A model generated the notes under the pieces. It saw only the letters and a program-made list of their open reading frames with translations. It was not told the origin of the DNA and did no database searches. A DNA stretch of 64,000 nt. Origin: JANLYC01 sp963750495 (GTDB lineage Bacteria > Actinomycetota > Actinomycetes > Propionibacteriales > Nocardioidaceae). Positions within the stretch are counted from its first letter, which is position 1. Every line of letters begins with the position of its first letter. The stretch covers positions 1 to 64,000 of the forward strand of contig CAVVQV010000004.1 of assembly GCA_963750495.1 (NCBI GenBank), given 5' to 3'. Shown here one piece after another: positions 25,031 through 33,806 of the stretch. The position numbers were made by a program, and so were the translations under genes.

Positions 25031-25043
25031 ACAGCCCAACGTA
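25031..25043 (-). promoter_or_regulatory. Leaderless promoter element of the aldo/keto reductase gene
   Basis: TACGTT (minus strand, 25043-25038), seven bases, then ATG at 25030. Confidence 0.4.
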
Positions 25044-25111
25044 GCAGCGGATCGGAAGGGCTCAACCCTGGCCACCGGCGCATGGACAGCGGTCAACGGG
25101 CCGGTATATCC

Positions 25112-25130
25112 TTAAAGTCTCAACTAGTTT
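25112..25130. promoter_or_regulatory. Possible operator upstream of the dioxygenase gene
   Basis: An unusually AT-rich 19-base stretch, TTAAAGTCTCAACTAGTTT, contains the palindrome AACTAGTT and sits between TATATC (25105-25110) and the GGAGG ribosome site (25131-25135). Its position downstream of a -10-like element would suit a MarR-type repressor. No regulator gene is adjacent. Confidence 0.35.
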
Positions 25131-25139
25131 GGAGGGCCG

Positions 25140-25934
25140 ATGTCTGTGCCGATGCCGGTCGTCTACCTCAGTCACGGGGCTCCCCCACTCGCCGACGACC
25201 CGGTCTGGACCGACGAGCTCGCACGCTGGGCCGATGACCTGCCCAGGCCCACGGCGATCCTCGTGGTGTCCGCACACTGGGAGGAAGCGCCACTCACCCT
25301 CGGCGCCACGACGACCGTGCCGCTCGTCTACGACTTCTGGGGCTTCCCGGAACGCTACTACCAGGTCCGGTATCCCGCCCCCGGTGCTCCCGAGCTCGCC
25401 GCGAGGGTGCGCGGCCTGCTCACCAAGCCCGGGCAGTCCGTCAACGATGCTCCGGCGCGCGGCCTCGATCACGGCGCTTACGTCCCGCTCGTCGAGATGT
25501 TTCCGGCGGCCGACATCCCGACGCTGCAGATCTCCATGCCGACGCTCGACCCGGCGACCTTGCTCGAGCTCGGTCGCCGCCTGGCGCCACTGCGCGACGA
25601 GGGCGTGCTGATCATCGGCAGCGGCTTCACCACGCACAACCTCAGCCTGATCAACCTGCAGTCGCCACCGGACGCCGCCGCACCCTCGTGGTCGCAGGAG
25701 TTCGACGACTGGATCGACCGTGCGATCGCGCTGCGCGACGTGGACGCGATCGTGGACTTCCTGCACAAGGCGCCCGCGGCCAGGCTGGCCCACCCGCGGA
25801 GCGAGCACTTCGCTCCCCTGTTCGTGAGCCTGGGCGCGAGCCTCACCGGCTCCGCAGCGGCCGACGGGCAGGCCCGATCCGTCGTGGAGGGCTTCTGGTA
25901 CGGGCTGTCGAAGCGGTCCTGGCAGTTCGCCTGA
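25140..25934 (+). CDS. Class III extradiol dioxygenase-like protein (DODA/YgiD type)
   Basis: A 264-residue LigB-superfamily enzyme. Metal-binding candidates are His12 (YLSHGAPP), His46 (SAHWEE), the GLDHGAYVPL His, SGFTTHNL and PRSEHFAPL. These match the 4,5-DOPA-extradiol-dioxygenase/YgiD pattern, in which Zn or Fe is bound by histidines. Predicted activity is ring opening of a catechol-type substrate; an alternative is a zinc-dependent hydrolase-like activity. Start supported by GGAGG four to five bases upstream. Confidence 0.86.
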   Translation: MSVPMPVVYLSHGAPPLADDPVWTDELARWADDLPRPTAILVVSAHWEEAPLTLGATTTVPLVYDFWGFPERYYQVRYPAPGAPELAARVRGLLTKPGQSVNDAPARGLDHGAYVPLVEMFPAADIPTLQISMPTLDPATLLELGRRLAPLRDEGVLIIGSGFTTHNLSLINLQSPPDAAAPSWSQEFDDWIDRAIALRDVDAIVDFLHKAPAARLAHPRSEHFAPLFVSLGASLTGSAAADGQARSVVEGFWYGLSKRSWQFA

Positions 25935-25955
25935 AGCCAAAGCCGCAGGCTGCGA

Positions 25956-25968
25956 TAGCGTCTCGCGC
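25956..25968 (+). promoter_or_regulatory. Leaderless promoter element of def
   Basis: TAGCGT (25956-25961), seven bases, then GTG 25969. Confidence 0.45.
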
Positions 25969-26544
25969 GTGAGTGAGCTTCCCACCGGCGGCACCGTCCG
26001 GGCGATGACGCGGTGGGGCGAGCCGGTGATGCACGCGCCCTGCGCACCGGTGGCCGCTTACGACGACTCGTTGCGCGCTCTCGTCGCCGACCTGGTGGCC
26101 ACGATGTACGCCGCGGATGGGGTCGGGCTGGCTGCGAACCAGATCGGCGTCTCACTCCAGGTCTTCGTCTTCGACTGCCCGGACGACGAGCACGTGCAGC
26201 ACCGTGGCGTCGTCTGCAACCCGACGCTGATCGTCCCCGAAGGCAGGGACCGTGTGCTCGACGACGACGACGAGGGGTGTCTGTCGTTACCGGGGGCGTT
26301 CGTGCCGTGCGCCAGGGCCCATCAGGCAACGGTCACCGGTTTCGACGAGCACGGCGCGCCGGTGAGCTACTCGGGCACCGGCTTGTTCGCGCGGTGCCTG
26401 CAGCACGAGAGCGACCACCTCAGCGGAACCGTCTTCGGCGACCGGTTGTCCTCCCGGCAGCGCAAGAAGCTGTACAAGGAGGCCGAGAAGTACGCCGAGG
26501 AGTTCCCGGCCGGCTGGCCGGTGAAGTCGCCTGACGAGGTATAG
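25969..26544 (+). CDS. def: Peptide deformylase
   Basis: Removes the N-formyl group from nascent proteins at the ribosome. The 191-residue protein has all three motifs: GVGLAANQIG (51-60), EGCLSLPG with metal ligand Cys104, and QHESDHL with His146, Glu147 and His150. Length and C-terminal extension match actinobacterial enzymes. GTG start with a leaderless promoter. It is convergent with the diguanylate cyclase gene, stop codons three bases apart. It may be one of several def copies in the genome. Confidence 0.95.
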   Translation: MSELPTGGTVRAMTRWGEPVMHAPCAPVAAYDDSLRALVADLVATMYAADGVGLAANQIGVSLQVFVFDCPDDEHVQHRGVVCNPTLIVPEGRDRVLDDDDEGCLSLPGAFVPCARAHQATVTGFDEHGAPVSYSGTGLFARCLQHESDHLSGTVFGDRLSSRQRKKLYKEAEKYAEEFPAGWPVKSPDEV

Positions 26545-26547
26545 CAG

Positions 26548-28011
26548 CTAGGCCGTGTCGACCACATAGGTCGGACGGTTCTGCCGCGCCCGGACGGCGT
26601 ACATGGCCGCGTCGGCCCGCCTGAGCACCTCGGGGGCCTCGACGGCGCCGGTGATCATCGCGATGCCGATGCTGATGCCGACGCGCAGGGCGATGCCGTC
26701 GAGCACCATGGGCTCCGACAACGCCTCCCGGATGCGCTCGCCCAGCGCCTGGGCCTCCTCCTGGCTCACGGGGAAGCCCACGACGACGAACTCGTCGCCA
26801 CCGAAACGACCGACGATGTCGTCCTTGCGGACGGTCTGGTGGAGTCGTGTGGAGATCGCCGCCAGCGCGTCGTCGCCGACGAGGTGGCCGTGCTTGTCGT
26901 TGACCTGCTTGAAGTTGTCGAGGTCGCAGAACAGAAGCGCGCCGAGCTGCTCGGTCTCGCGCGCGTCACGGACGACGTTGTCGAGGTGGTCCAGCACGGT
27001 GAGCCGGTTGGGCAGACCCGTGAGCGGGTCGTGCTGAGCGCGCATGGTGAGCTCGCGCTCTTCGTTCTTGGACTGCGTGATGTCGACGATCTGGCACAGC
27101 ACACCGGGTCGGCCGCCCCCGTCCATGAGCGAGGCCGCTTCGACCAGACCCCAGAACTCTCCCCCGTCTGCTCCGACGAACGGCACCTCCATACGCAGCC
27201 CGCGCCGGTCGTCGCGCAGGAGCCGGATCATGAGGTCTCCGAGAGGCTCCCCGTGTACGACGGTGAGCACCCGGTCGATGGGTTCGTGCTGCGCTCCGAA
27301 GACGTTGATTCCGAACATGACCCCGGCCGCGCGGTTGATCCGCGCGATCTCGAGGCCGCTCGGGCCCTCGATGAACTCAGCCATCCCGATCGGGGCGTTG
27401 TCGAACGCGAGACGGAACCTTTCCTCGCTCAGCCGCAGGGCCAGGTGGTCCTCGGAGGAGCGCTGCACGAACGTCTGATGGTGGAAGGCAACGCTGGCCT
27501 GCGACGCGAACAGGCCGAGCAGCGGGGCCACGGCGGGATCCGGTCGGGTGGAGCCGGCCGGGAACGTGGCCGTGATCATCCCCACCAGCGACTCAGGTGT
27601 GGCGAATGGCGCGACGAACAGGTTGAGCGCGCCCCACTGTTCGCCGTTGCCGTGCATCTCGGGCTCGGTGTCAGCGTCCTCGTGCACGACGTCGTCGAGG
27701 AAGGCCCGTGGGTCGATGCACTGGTGCACGCCGTACGACGACGGCGAACCAGCGAGCAGGTCGTTCCAGTCGCTGAGGTGACTTCGACTGCCGATGAGGG
27801 CGTGGGCGGACTCGTGCCCTGCGAACCCGACCGCCTCGATGGACTCGCCGTCGACGAGGTACACGAGGATGGTCCGGGCGCCGAGCACGTCACGGATGCC
27901 CTGGCAGAACTCCGACATCGCCTTGCGGGGGTTCGGTGCGGCGTGCAACGCCTCCAAGGTCTGGTGAACCTGGCGCACGGCGGCGGCAAGGCCGGAGCGC
28001 TGACCCTTCAC
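26548..28011 (-). CDS. GAF-PAS-GGDEF diguanylate cyclase
   Basis: Signal-responsive enzyme making cyclic di-GMP. The 487-residue protein has an N-terminal GAF-like domain (about 15-180), a PAS domain with PAC tail (about 195-320, opening LSEERFRLAFDNAPIGMAEF) and a GGDEF domain (about 325-485). The active site is FGGDEFV near residue 405. An RxxD product-inhibition site (RKDD) lies exactly five residues before GGDEF, so both activity and feedback control look intact. There are no membrane segments, so it is a cytosolic sensor. GTG 28011 is taken; a TTG one codon upstream is possible. Confidence 0.92.
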   Translation of the reverse strand: MKGQRSGLAAAVRQVHQTLEALHAAPNPRKAMSEFCQGIRDVLGARTILVYLVDGESIEAVGFAGHESAHALIGSRSHLSDWNDLLAGSPSSYGVHQCIDPRAFLDDVVHEDADTEPEMHGNGEQWGALNLFVAPFATPESLVGMITATFPAGSTRPDPAVAPLLGLFASQASVAFHHQTFVQRSSEDHLALRLSEERFRLAFDNAPIGMAEFIEGPSGLEIARINRAAGVMFGINVFGAQHEPIDRVLTVVHGEPLGDLMIRLLRDDRRGLRMEVPFVGADGGEFWGLVEAASLMDGGGRPGVLCQIVDITQSKNEERELTMRAQHDPLTGLPNRLTVLDHLDNVVRDARETEQLGALLFCDLDNFKQVNDKHGHLVGDDALAAISTRLHQTVRKDDIVGRFGGDEFVVVGFPVSQEEAQALGERIREALSEPMVLDGIALRVGISIGIAMITGAVEAPEVLRRADAAMYAVRARQNRPTYVVDTA

Positions 28012-28028
28012 CAAGCCCCCCTAGGACC

Positions 28029-28841
28029 TCATTGTCGACCAATGACGAAGAAGGCTAACGCGGCTGCTGCTGCGACGTTGAGCGAATCCACATCGTGCGC
28101 CATCGCGAAACCGGCTCTGACCGTGGCGCTGCTCAACCAGCGGGTGGATAGACCTGGCCCCTCGGACCCCAGGATAAGGCAGACTCTGTCGGTCGTCTGG
28201 CGTTCAATGACTTCGGTCAGCAGCTCGGCATCGGCAGCGGGCGTCAGGGCGATCGTGAGGAATCCCTGGTCGGCGAGCCACGGCACGGTCTCGTACCAGT
28301 CGTCGACCCGGGTCCACGGGACCGAGAAGACCGCGCCCATGGCGACCTTGACCGAGCGGCGGTACAGCGGGTCCGCGCAGCGCGGAGACAGCAGCACGGC
28401 GTCCATGCCCAGCGCCGCCGCGCTACGGAAGATCGCACCCAGATTCGTGTCATCGACGATGTCCTCGAGCAGGACGATCCGCCGCGCCCCCGCCAGGACG
28501 TCCTCGATGCTCGGCAGCGGCGGCCGCTCGAGCGCGGCCAGCGCGCCGCGGTGGACATGGAAGCCGGTGACCTGCTCGGCCAGCGCCTCCGACACGACGT
28601 AACAGGGCACGTCCCCGGCGGCGGACAGCTCGTCGGCGAGGCCGGTCAGCCAGCGCTCGGCCATGAGAAACGACCGGACCGGGTAGCCGCTGGCCGCCGC
28701 GCGGCGCACCACCTTCTCGCCCTCGGCGATGAAGAACCCGTGCTCGGCCTCGAGATGTCGTCGCAGCTGGACGTCCCGCAGCGACACGTAGTCCGCGAGC
28801 CTCGGGTCAGCTGGGTCGTCGACCCTGGTCAAGACCGCCAT
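28029..28841 (-). CDS. TrmH/SpoU-family RNA 2'-O-methyltransferase
   Basis: A 270-residue SPOUT methyltransferase that should methylate a ribose 2'-OH in rRNA or tRNA. The N-terminal substrate-binding part starts at DYVSLRDVQLRRHLEAEHGFFIAEG. The knotted catalytic domain shows motif 1 NLGAIFRSAAALG with its Arg, motif 2 LILGSEGPGLS and motif 3 DSLNVAAAAALAFF. The exact RNA target is not deducible. It is on the same strand as, and 54 bases after, the siroheme synthase gene. Confidence 0.9.
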   Translation of the reverse strand: MAVLTRVDDPADPRLADYVSLRDVQLRRHLEAEHGFFIAEGEKVVRRAAASGYPVRSFLMAERWLTGLADELSAAGDVPCYVVSEALAEQVTGFHVHRGALAALERPPLPSIEDVLAGARRIVLLEDIVDDTNLGAIFRSAAALGMDAVLLSPRCADPLYRRSVKVAMGAVFSVPWTRVDDWYETVPWLADQGFLTIALTPAADAELLTEVIERQTTDRVCLILGSEGPGLSTRWLSSATVRAGFAMAHDVDSLNVAAAAALAFFVIGRQ

Positions 28842-28895
28842 CCGGACATGGTCCCAGCCCGCTCAGCAGCGGCTGGGGGGCGGGGGCGACCCCGG

Positions 28896-30131
28896 TCAGG
28901 CTACGACGGCACCGAGGGCATGGGCCACGCCGACGACCTCACCGATCACGACGATCGCCGGCGGTCGGAGCTCCTCGGCTGCCAGGTCCGCGGCAACCGT
29001 GCCCAGCGTCGAGAACAGCACTCGCTGCGACCGGAGTGAGCCGTCCTGGATCACCGCCGCCGGGGTCTCCGAGCTGCGGCCGGAGGCCACCAGGGTCGCG
29101 GTGATCATCGGGAGGTTGTCCACGGCCATGAGGAGCACGAGGGTGCCGCGCAGCCGCGCCAGTGCGTCCCAGTCGACGAGTGAGCTCTCGTGTCCGGGCG
29201 GGACATGACCCGAGACCACGGTGAACTCGTGCGCGACACCGCGGTGCGTCACCGGAATGCCGCCCAGGCCGGGCACGGACGTCGCGCTGGTGATGCCGGG
29301 GATGACCCGGAACTCGACCCCGTTGTCGGCGCAGGCCTGCGCCTCTTCGAAGCCCCGCCCGAACACGAACGGGTCACCGCCCTTGAACCGCACCACGCTA
29401 CGTCCGGCCCGGGCGTGCTCGACCATCAGCTCGTTGATCGCCTCCTGCGAGGCAGAGCGTCCGCGTGGCAGCTTGGTGGCGTCGATGAGCTGGACGTGCG
29501 GGGACAGCTCGGCCAGGAGCTCGCGCGGCGCGAGCCGGTCGGCGATCACGACGTCGGCCTCCTGGAGCGCGCGTCGGCCGGCGACCGTGATGAGGTCGGG
29601 ATCGCCCGGCCCCCCGCCGACGAGGGTGACTCCCGGCCGGCGTACCCGGTCCTTGGGAGCGACGATCTCGCCACTGCGGAGACGGCTCACGATCTCGTCA
29701 CGCACCGACGCAGACCGGCGAGGGTCCCGACTCCCGAGCACCGCCACGGTCAACGGCCCGTGCCGGCCCACCGCCGGAGTCCAGGCAGTCGCCGCCTCGG
29801 CATCATCGGATCGAACACAGAAGATCCGCCGCTCCTCGGCCTCACGGGACACGGCGGCGTTGACGGCGGGCTGGTCGGACGCGCAGACGACGTACCAAGC
29901 GCCCTCGAGGTCTCCGTCGGCGTACGCCCGCCGATGCCAGGCGATCTCACCGGTGCGCGCATGGCCCTCGACCGCCGGTGTCGTCGCGGGCGACACGACC
30001 TCGACGATGGCCCCCGCAGCCACCAGCGCGGGAATCCTGCGCTGCGCCACATGACCACCACCGACGACCACGACCCTGCGTCCCGACAGGCGCAGCCCCG
30101 CGGGATAGAGGTGATGGTCGTCGGTCGCCAT
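28896..30131 (-). CDS. cysG: Siroheme synthase (CysG-like fusion: precorrin-2 dehydrogenase plus uroporphyrinogen-III methyltransferase)
   Basis: A 411-residue fusion in the siroheme branch of tetrapyrrole synthesis. Residues about 10-150 are the NAD-binding dehydrogenase/ferrochelatase part, with VVVVGGGHVAQRRI. Residues about 165-411 are the SAM-dependent uroporphyrinogen-III C-methyltransferase, with VTLVGGGPGDPDLITVAG, RFKGGDPFVFGRG and VIPGITSATSVPG. Siroheme is needed by sulfite and nitrite reductases, none of which is in the window. Leaderless ATG start. Confidence 0.92.
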   Translation of the reverse strand: MATDDHHLYPAGLRLSGRRVVVVGGGHVAQRRIPALVAAGAIVEVVSPATTPAVEGHARTGEIAWHRRAYADGDLEGAWYVVCASDQPAVNAAVSREAEERRIFCVRSDDAEAATAWTPAVGRHGPLTVAVLGSRDPRRSASVRDEIVSRLRSGEIVAPKDRVRRPGVTLVGGGPGDPDLITVAGRRALQEADVVIADRLAPRELLAELSPHVQLIDATKLPRGRSASQEAINELMVEHARAGRSVVRFKGGDPFVFGRGFEEAQACADNGVEFRVIPGITSATSVPGLGGIPVTHRGVAHEFTVVSGHVPPGHESSLVDWDALARLRGTLVLLMAVDNLPMITATLVASGRSSETPAAVIQDGSLRSQRVLFSTLGTVAADLAAEELRPPAIVVIGEVVGVAHALGAVVA

Positions 30132-30143
30132 CCGGCCACGCTA
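30132..30143 (-). promoter_or_regulatory. Leaderless promoter element of cysG
   Basis: TAGCGT (minus strand, 30143-30138), six bases, then ATG at 30131. Confidence 0.45.
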
Positions 30144-30238
30144 GAGCGCCCTGGTCACACCACGGACGCTGTCTCAACTGACGGATCAGCCGCCGACCCA
30201 CGAGTTGCCGGATCACCGGGGGCAGCCAAGATGGATTC

Positions 30239-30760
30239 ATGAGCCTTGACCGACCGATCGCCGAAGACCCGTACGCCAAGCTCCCTCCGGTGCCGAGCTT
30301 CACCGTCACGAGCGCCGATGTCACCGATGGCCAGCCGCTCACGGACGACCAGGTCGCCGAGCACGGCGACACCTCGCCGCAGCTGTCGTGGAGCGGGTTC
30401 CCGGAGGAGACCAAGAGCTTCGTCGTCACCTGCTTCGACCCCGATGCGCCGACACCGAGCGGGTTCTGGCACTGGGTGGCCGTCGACATTCCCGCCGAGG
30501 TGACCGAGCTGGCGACCGGGGCGGCGAACGACGGGCTGCCGTCGGGAGCGTTCCATGTCCGCAACGATGGCGGCGGTCACGGCTTCACGGGTGCGGCACC
30601 GCCGGAGGGTGACCACGTGCACCGCTACTACTTCGTCGTGCACGCCGTGGGTGTCGAATCCCTCGGCGTCGACAAGGACGCTTCCCCGACCGTCGTCTCC
30701 TTCAACCTCGCGTTCAAGACGCTCGCTCGCGCCCAGATCATAGGCACCTACCAACACTGA
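30239..30760 (+). CDS. YbhB/YbcL-type phosphatidylethanolamine-binding protein
   Basis: A 173-residue PEBP-fold protein related to Raf kinase inhibitor proteins. Ligand-pocket motifs are CFDPDAPTPSGFWHWVAVDIP (in parts DPDAP and HWVAVDIP), the glycine loop NDGGGHGFTGAAPPEG, and HVHRYYFVVHAV. It has no signal peptide, so cytoplasmic. The biochemical role of bacterial members is not settled; they bind small anionic ligands. It starts 107 bases from the divergent cysG. Confidence 0.88.
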   Translation: MSLDRPIAEDPYAKLPPVPSFTVTSADVTDGQPLTDDQVAEHGDTSPQLSWSGFPEETKSFVVTCFDPDAPTPSGFWHWVAVDIPAEVTELATGAANDGLPSGAFHVRNDGGGHGFTGAAPPEGDHVHRYYFVVHAVGVESLGVDKDASPTVVSFNLAFKTLARAQIIGTYQH

Positions 30761-30802
30761 GCCCGCCTACGGGATTCAGACCGCAGTTGGCAGACTGGGT
30801 CC

Positions 30803-31783
30803 ATGGCCGCGTCGACGCAACCACCCGACCTCACGACGGACGTCCTCGGCGAGCCCTACACGCGGGAGACGCTGGTGCTGGAGGACGACGCCGAAGGCCC
30901 GGTGGAGGCCACCCTCGTCCGGCGCCCTTCGGACCGTACGCAGAGCCTGGGCGCTGTCCTGCACGTGCACGGGTTCTGCGACTACTTCTTCCAGGTCGCC
31001 ACTGCCGAGTTCTACACAGCCGCGGGATACGACTTCTACGCCCTCGACCTGCGCAAGTACGGTCGCTCGTTGCGCCCTCATCAGACGCCCAACTTCTGCC
31101 TGGACCTCGCGGAGTACTACCCCGAGCTCGACGAGTCACTGCATCGCATCACGGGACGGGACGGACATGAGCGGGTCATCATCAGCGGGCACTCGACCGG
31201 CGGCCTCATCGCGGCCTTGTGGGCCACCGATCGCCTGGCCGAGGGCCGTCGCGTTGCTGACGCACTGGTCCTGAACAGCCCCTGGCTCGACCTGCAGGGA
31301 TCGCTCTTCCTGCGGACAGCCGGTACCGAGGCGATCAACCGGCTGGGCCAGCGGCGTCCGTACGCCGTCGTCCCGCGCAACGTCAGCGGGGTCTACGTCG
31401 AGACCATGCACCGGAGCCTGCGCGGCGAATGGGACTTCGACCTGGCGTGGAAGCCGCGAGAGTCGTTCCCGGTGCGCGCCGGCTGGCTGCGTGCGGTCCG
31501 GATGGGCCACCGTCGGGTCCACCGTGGCATCGATGTCGGGGCGCCGGTCCTCTCCCTATGCTCGACGGCCAGCCTCGTGCCGCAGGCCTGGACCGATGTC
31601 GCAACCCGGACCGACACCGTCCTCGACGTGAAGCAGATCGCCAAGTGGTCCCACCAGCTCGGGCCGCAGGTCACGGTGATCCGGATCGAGAACGCCATGC
31701 ACGACGTCCTCTGCTCCCGCAAGGATGTCCGGGACAACGCATTCGGCGAGATCGCCCGATGGCTCGACTACGCCCTCCGCTGA
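30803..31783 (+). CDS. Alpha/beta hydrolase (monoacylglycerol lipase-like)
   Basis: A 326-residue serine hydrolase. The oxyanion region is VLHVHGFCDYF, the nucleophile elbow GHSTGG and the catalytic His in ENAMHDVLCS near the end. The lid region includes EYYPELDESLHR and the long insertion around PWLDLQGSLFLR. Organisation is like the serine aminopeptidase S33/lysophospholipase group. Likely cleaves esters of fatty acids. Its promoter may be the CAGACT hexamer six bases before the ATG. Confidence 0.85.
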   Translation: MAASTQPPDLTTDVLGEPYTRETLVLEDDAEGPVEATLVRRPSDRTQSLGAVLHVHGFCDYFFQVATAEFYTAAGYDFYALDLRKYGRSLRPHQTPNFCLDLAEYYPELDESLHRITGRDGHERVIISGHSTGGLIAALWATDRLAEGRRVADALVLNSPWLDLQGSLFLRTAGTEAINRLGQRRPYAVVPRNVSGVYVETMHRSLRGEWDFDLAWKPRESFPVRAGWLRAVRMGHRRVHRGIDVGAPVLSLCSTASLVPQAWTDVATRTDTVLDVKQIAKWSHQLGPQVTVIRIENAMHDVLCSRKDVRDNAFGEIARWLDYALR

Positions 31784-31808
31784 CGGCCCAGCACGGCCGG
31801 TCTGGGTC

Positions 31809-32564
31809 TCAGTCGAGAAACACGAGGTTGACGATCGCGACCACCCCGACGATCGCGACGAACGCGCGGAAGACGAAGGGCGGGAGGCGACGGCCCACGG
31901 TCGCCCCCACCTGACCGCCGATGACGGATCCCGCGGCGATGATGCCGGCCGCCTTCCACGAGACCTCCGAGATCGTGATGAAAACCGCGGCGGCAACTCC
32001 GTTGACGAGCATGGCCAGGATGTTCTTGGCGGCGTTGATGCGCTGGAGCGACTCGGCCAGCCCCAGGCCCAGGATCGCGATCAGCAGCACCCCTTGGGCG
32101 GCGCCGAAGTACCCGCCGTAGATGCCGGCGGCGTACACGAGCACGAGCATGGTCGCCGAGCCGTGTGGCGGCGCCTGGACCGGCGGTCGTACGTGGCGGG
32201 AGATCCATGGCTGGGCGAGGACGAGGACGCACCCGAGTCCGATGAGCACAGGCACGATCGCGTCGAAGGCCGACGCGGGGAGCTTGAGCAGCAGGAGGGC
32301 TCCCGTGAGTCCGCCGAGCGCAGAGGCTGCGCCGAGGCGGAGCAGACGGGCGCCCTGGCCCACCAGCTCGCGCCGGTAGCCGATGGCGCCTGAGAGTGAA
32401 CCGGGGACGAGTCCGACGGTGTTGGACACGTTGGCGAGGACCGGTGGGTAGCCGATCGCGAGCAACGTCGGGAACGTGACGAGGGTCCCCGACCCAACGA
32501 TCGTATTGATGCCTCCTGCGGCGATCCCGGCAGCGAAGAGCGCCAGACCTTCGAGCAGCGTCAC
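31809..32564 (-). CDS. TauE/SafE-family membrane permease
   Basis: A 251-residue polytopic membrane protein with about eight helices, in two repeated halves typical of TauE/SafE anion exporters. Family features include GGINTIVGSGTLVTFP in the first half and GIYGGYFGAAQGVLL in the second. Relatives export sulfite, sulfoacetate or other organic anions. The start overlaps the SPFH-protein stop by four bases, so it is probably the third gene of an NfeD-SPFH-TauE operon. Confidence 0.88.
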   Translation of the reverse strand: MTLLEGLALFAAGIAAGGINTIVGSGTLVTFPTLLAIGYPPVLANVSNTVGLVPGSLSGAIGYRRELVGQGARLLRLGAASALGGLTGALLLLKLPASAFDAIVPVLIGLGCVLVLAQPWISRHVRPPVQAPPHGSATMLVLVYAAGIYGGYFGAAQGVLLIAILGLGLAESLQRINAAKNILAMLVNGVAAAVFITISEVSWKAAGIIAAGSVIGGQVGATVGRRLPPFVFRAFVAIVGVVAIVNLVFLD

Positions 32565-33694
32565 TGCCCAGGCGGCGTGGCTGGTGGCTCCTCCGGCTTC
32601 GCAGGGGCGGCTCCGGCGCTCCCCGAGGAACGAGTCGGCTTCGCGGCCTCCTCGGCCAACGCGATCGCCTCGGCCACCTCTTCCTGGGCTGAGGACAGCG
32701 CCGAGTCGTCACCGGCACCGCGGTCGGCGTCGACGTCGACGGGCTCGCCGTAGTCGACGCGCTGACGCGGACCGGCACTCTCGGTCGGGATCCCCTGGAT
32801 CGAGCCGATCGTGCTGCCGAGCCCTTCGAGCGCGCGCCCGATCTCGCTCGGGACGATCCACACCTTGTTGGCGTCGCCCTCGGCGATCTTCGGCAGCATC
32901 TGGAGGTACTGATAGGCCAACAGAGCCTGGTCGGGCGAGCCGTCGTGGATCGACTGGAAGACGGTGAGGATGGCTTGACCTTCACCCTGCGCCCGCAGGA
33001 TGCGCGACTGCCGATCACCCTGGGCACGCAGGATCAGTGCTTCGCGGTCACCCTCGGCGGTGAGGATCGCGGACTGCTTCTGCCCTTCGGCCGTGAGGAT
33101 CGCGGCCTGCCGCATACCCTCCGCGGTGAGGATGGCGGCCCGCTTGTCGCGGTCCGCCCGCATCTGCTTCTCCATCGAGTCCTTGATGGACGGTGGCGGG
33201 TCGATGCCCTTGAGCTCGACCCGGTTGACCCGGATGCCCCACTTGCCGGTCGCCTCATCGAGGACGCCGCGCAGGGCGTTGTTGATGTCATCGCGGCTGG
33301 TGAGCGTCTGCTCGAGGTCCATGCCGCCGGTGATGTTGCGCAGTGTCGTCATGGTCAGCTGCTCGATCGCCTGGATGTAGTTGGCGATCTCGTAGGTCGC
33401 CGCCACCGGGTTGGTGACCTGGAAGTAGATGACGGTGTCGATCGAGACGACCAGGTTGTCCTCGGTGATGACGGGTTGCGGCGGGAACGACACGACCTGC
33501 TCGCGGAGGTCGATCAGGTAGCGCACCCGGTCGACGAAGGGGGTGACGATGTTGAGACCTGCGGACAGCGTCGTGCGGTACTTGCCGAATCGCTCGACGA
33601 TGCCGGCCCTCGCCTGCGGAACGATGCGAACCGTCTTGAACAGGACGACCGCCGCCACCAGCAGCACGATGCCCAGAACAATCAACACGACCAT
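32561..33694 (-). CDS. SPFH/stomatin-type membrane protein (YbbK/QmcA-like)
   Basis: A 377-residue SPFH-domain protein. It has one N-terminal membrane anchor (1-20), an SPFH domain beginning VPQARAGIVERFGKY and VVSIDTVIYFQVTNP, then a helical coiled-coil made of five 11-residue repeats (187-241). A partly disordered Ala/Pro-rich tail follows. Such proteins scaffold membrane microdomains and hold the FtsH-type protease or partner proteins. The NfeD protein encoded upstream is the usual partner. Start chosen at ATG 33694, after a GAGGGGG ribosome site, because it places the anchor at the N-terminus. Confidence 0.92.
   Translation of the reverse strand: MVVLIVLGIVLLVAAVVLFKTVRIVPQARAGIVERFGKYRTTLSAGLNIVTPFVDRVRYLIDLREQVVSFPPQPVITEDNLVVSIDTVIYFQVTNPVAATYEIANYIQAIEQLTMTTLRNITGGMDLEQTLTSRDDINNALRGVLDEATGKWGIRVNRVELKGIDPPPSIKDSMEKQMRADRDKRAAILTAEGMRQAAILTAEGQKQSAILTAEGDREALILRAQGDRQSRILRAQGEGQAILTVFQSIHDGSPDQALLAYQYLQMLPKIAEGDANKVWIVPSEIGRALEGLGSTIGSIQGIPTESAGPRQRVDYGEPVDVDADRGAGDDSALSSAQEEVAEAIALAEEAAKPTRSSGSAGAAPAKPEEPPATPPGQ
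32972..33136 (-). repeat. Five tandem 33-bp repeats in the SPFH gene
   Basis: Encodes residues 187-241: AAILTAEGMRQ, AAILTAEGQKQ, SAILTAEGDRE, ALILRAQGDRQ and SRILRAQGEGQ. The first three units are almost identical and the last two have drifted, so the coiled coil probably grew by in-frame duplication. The 11-residue period suits a hendecad coiled coil. Confidence 0.85.
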
Positions 33695-33806
33695 GAACCC
33701 GACCCCCTCAGGGCGCTGGACCGGACGTTCAGCCCGGTGGGATGCCACCATCTCACGATGTCACGACGGGCAGCCGTACAGGCTCCCGGCCGGTGCTGCC
33801 GCAGGG

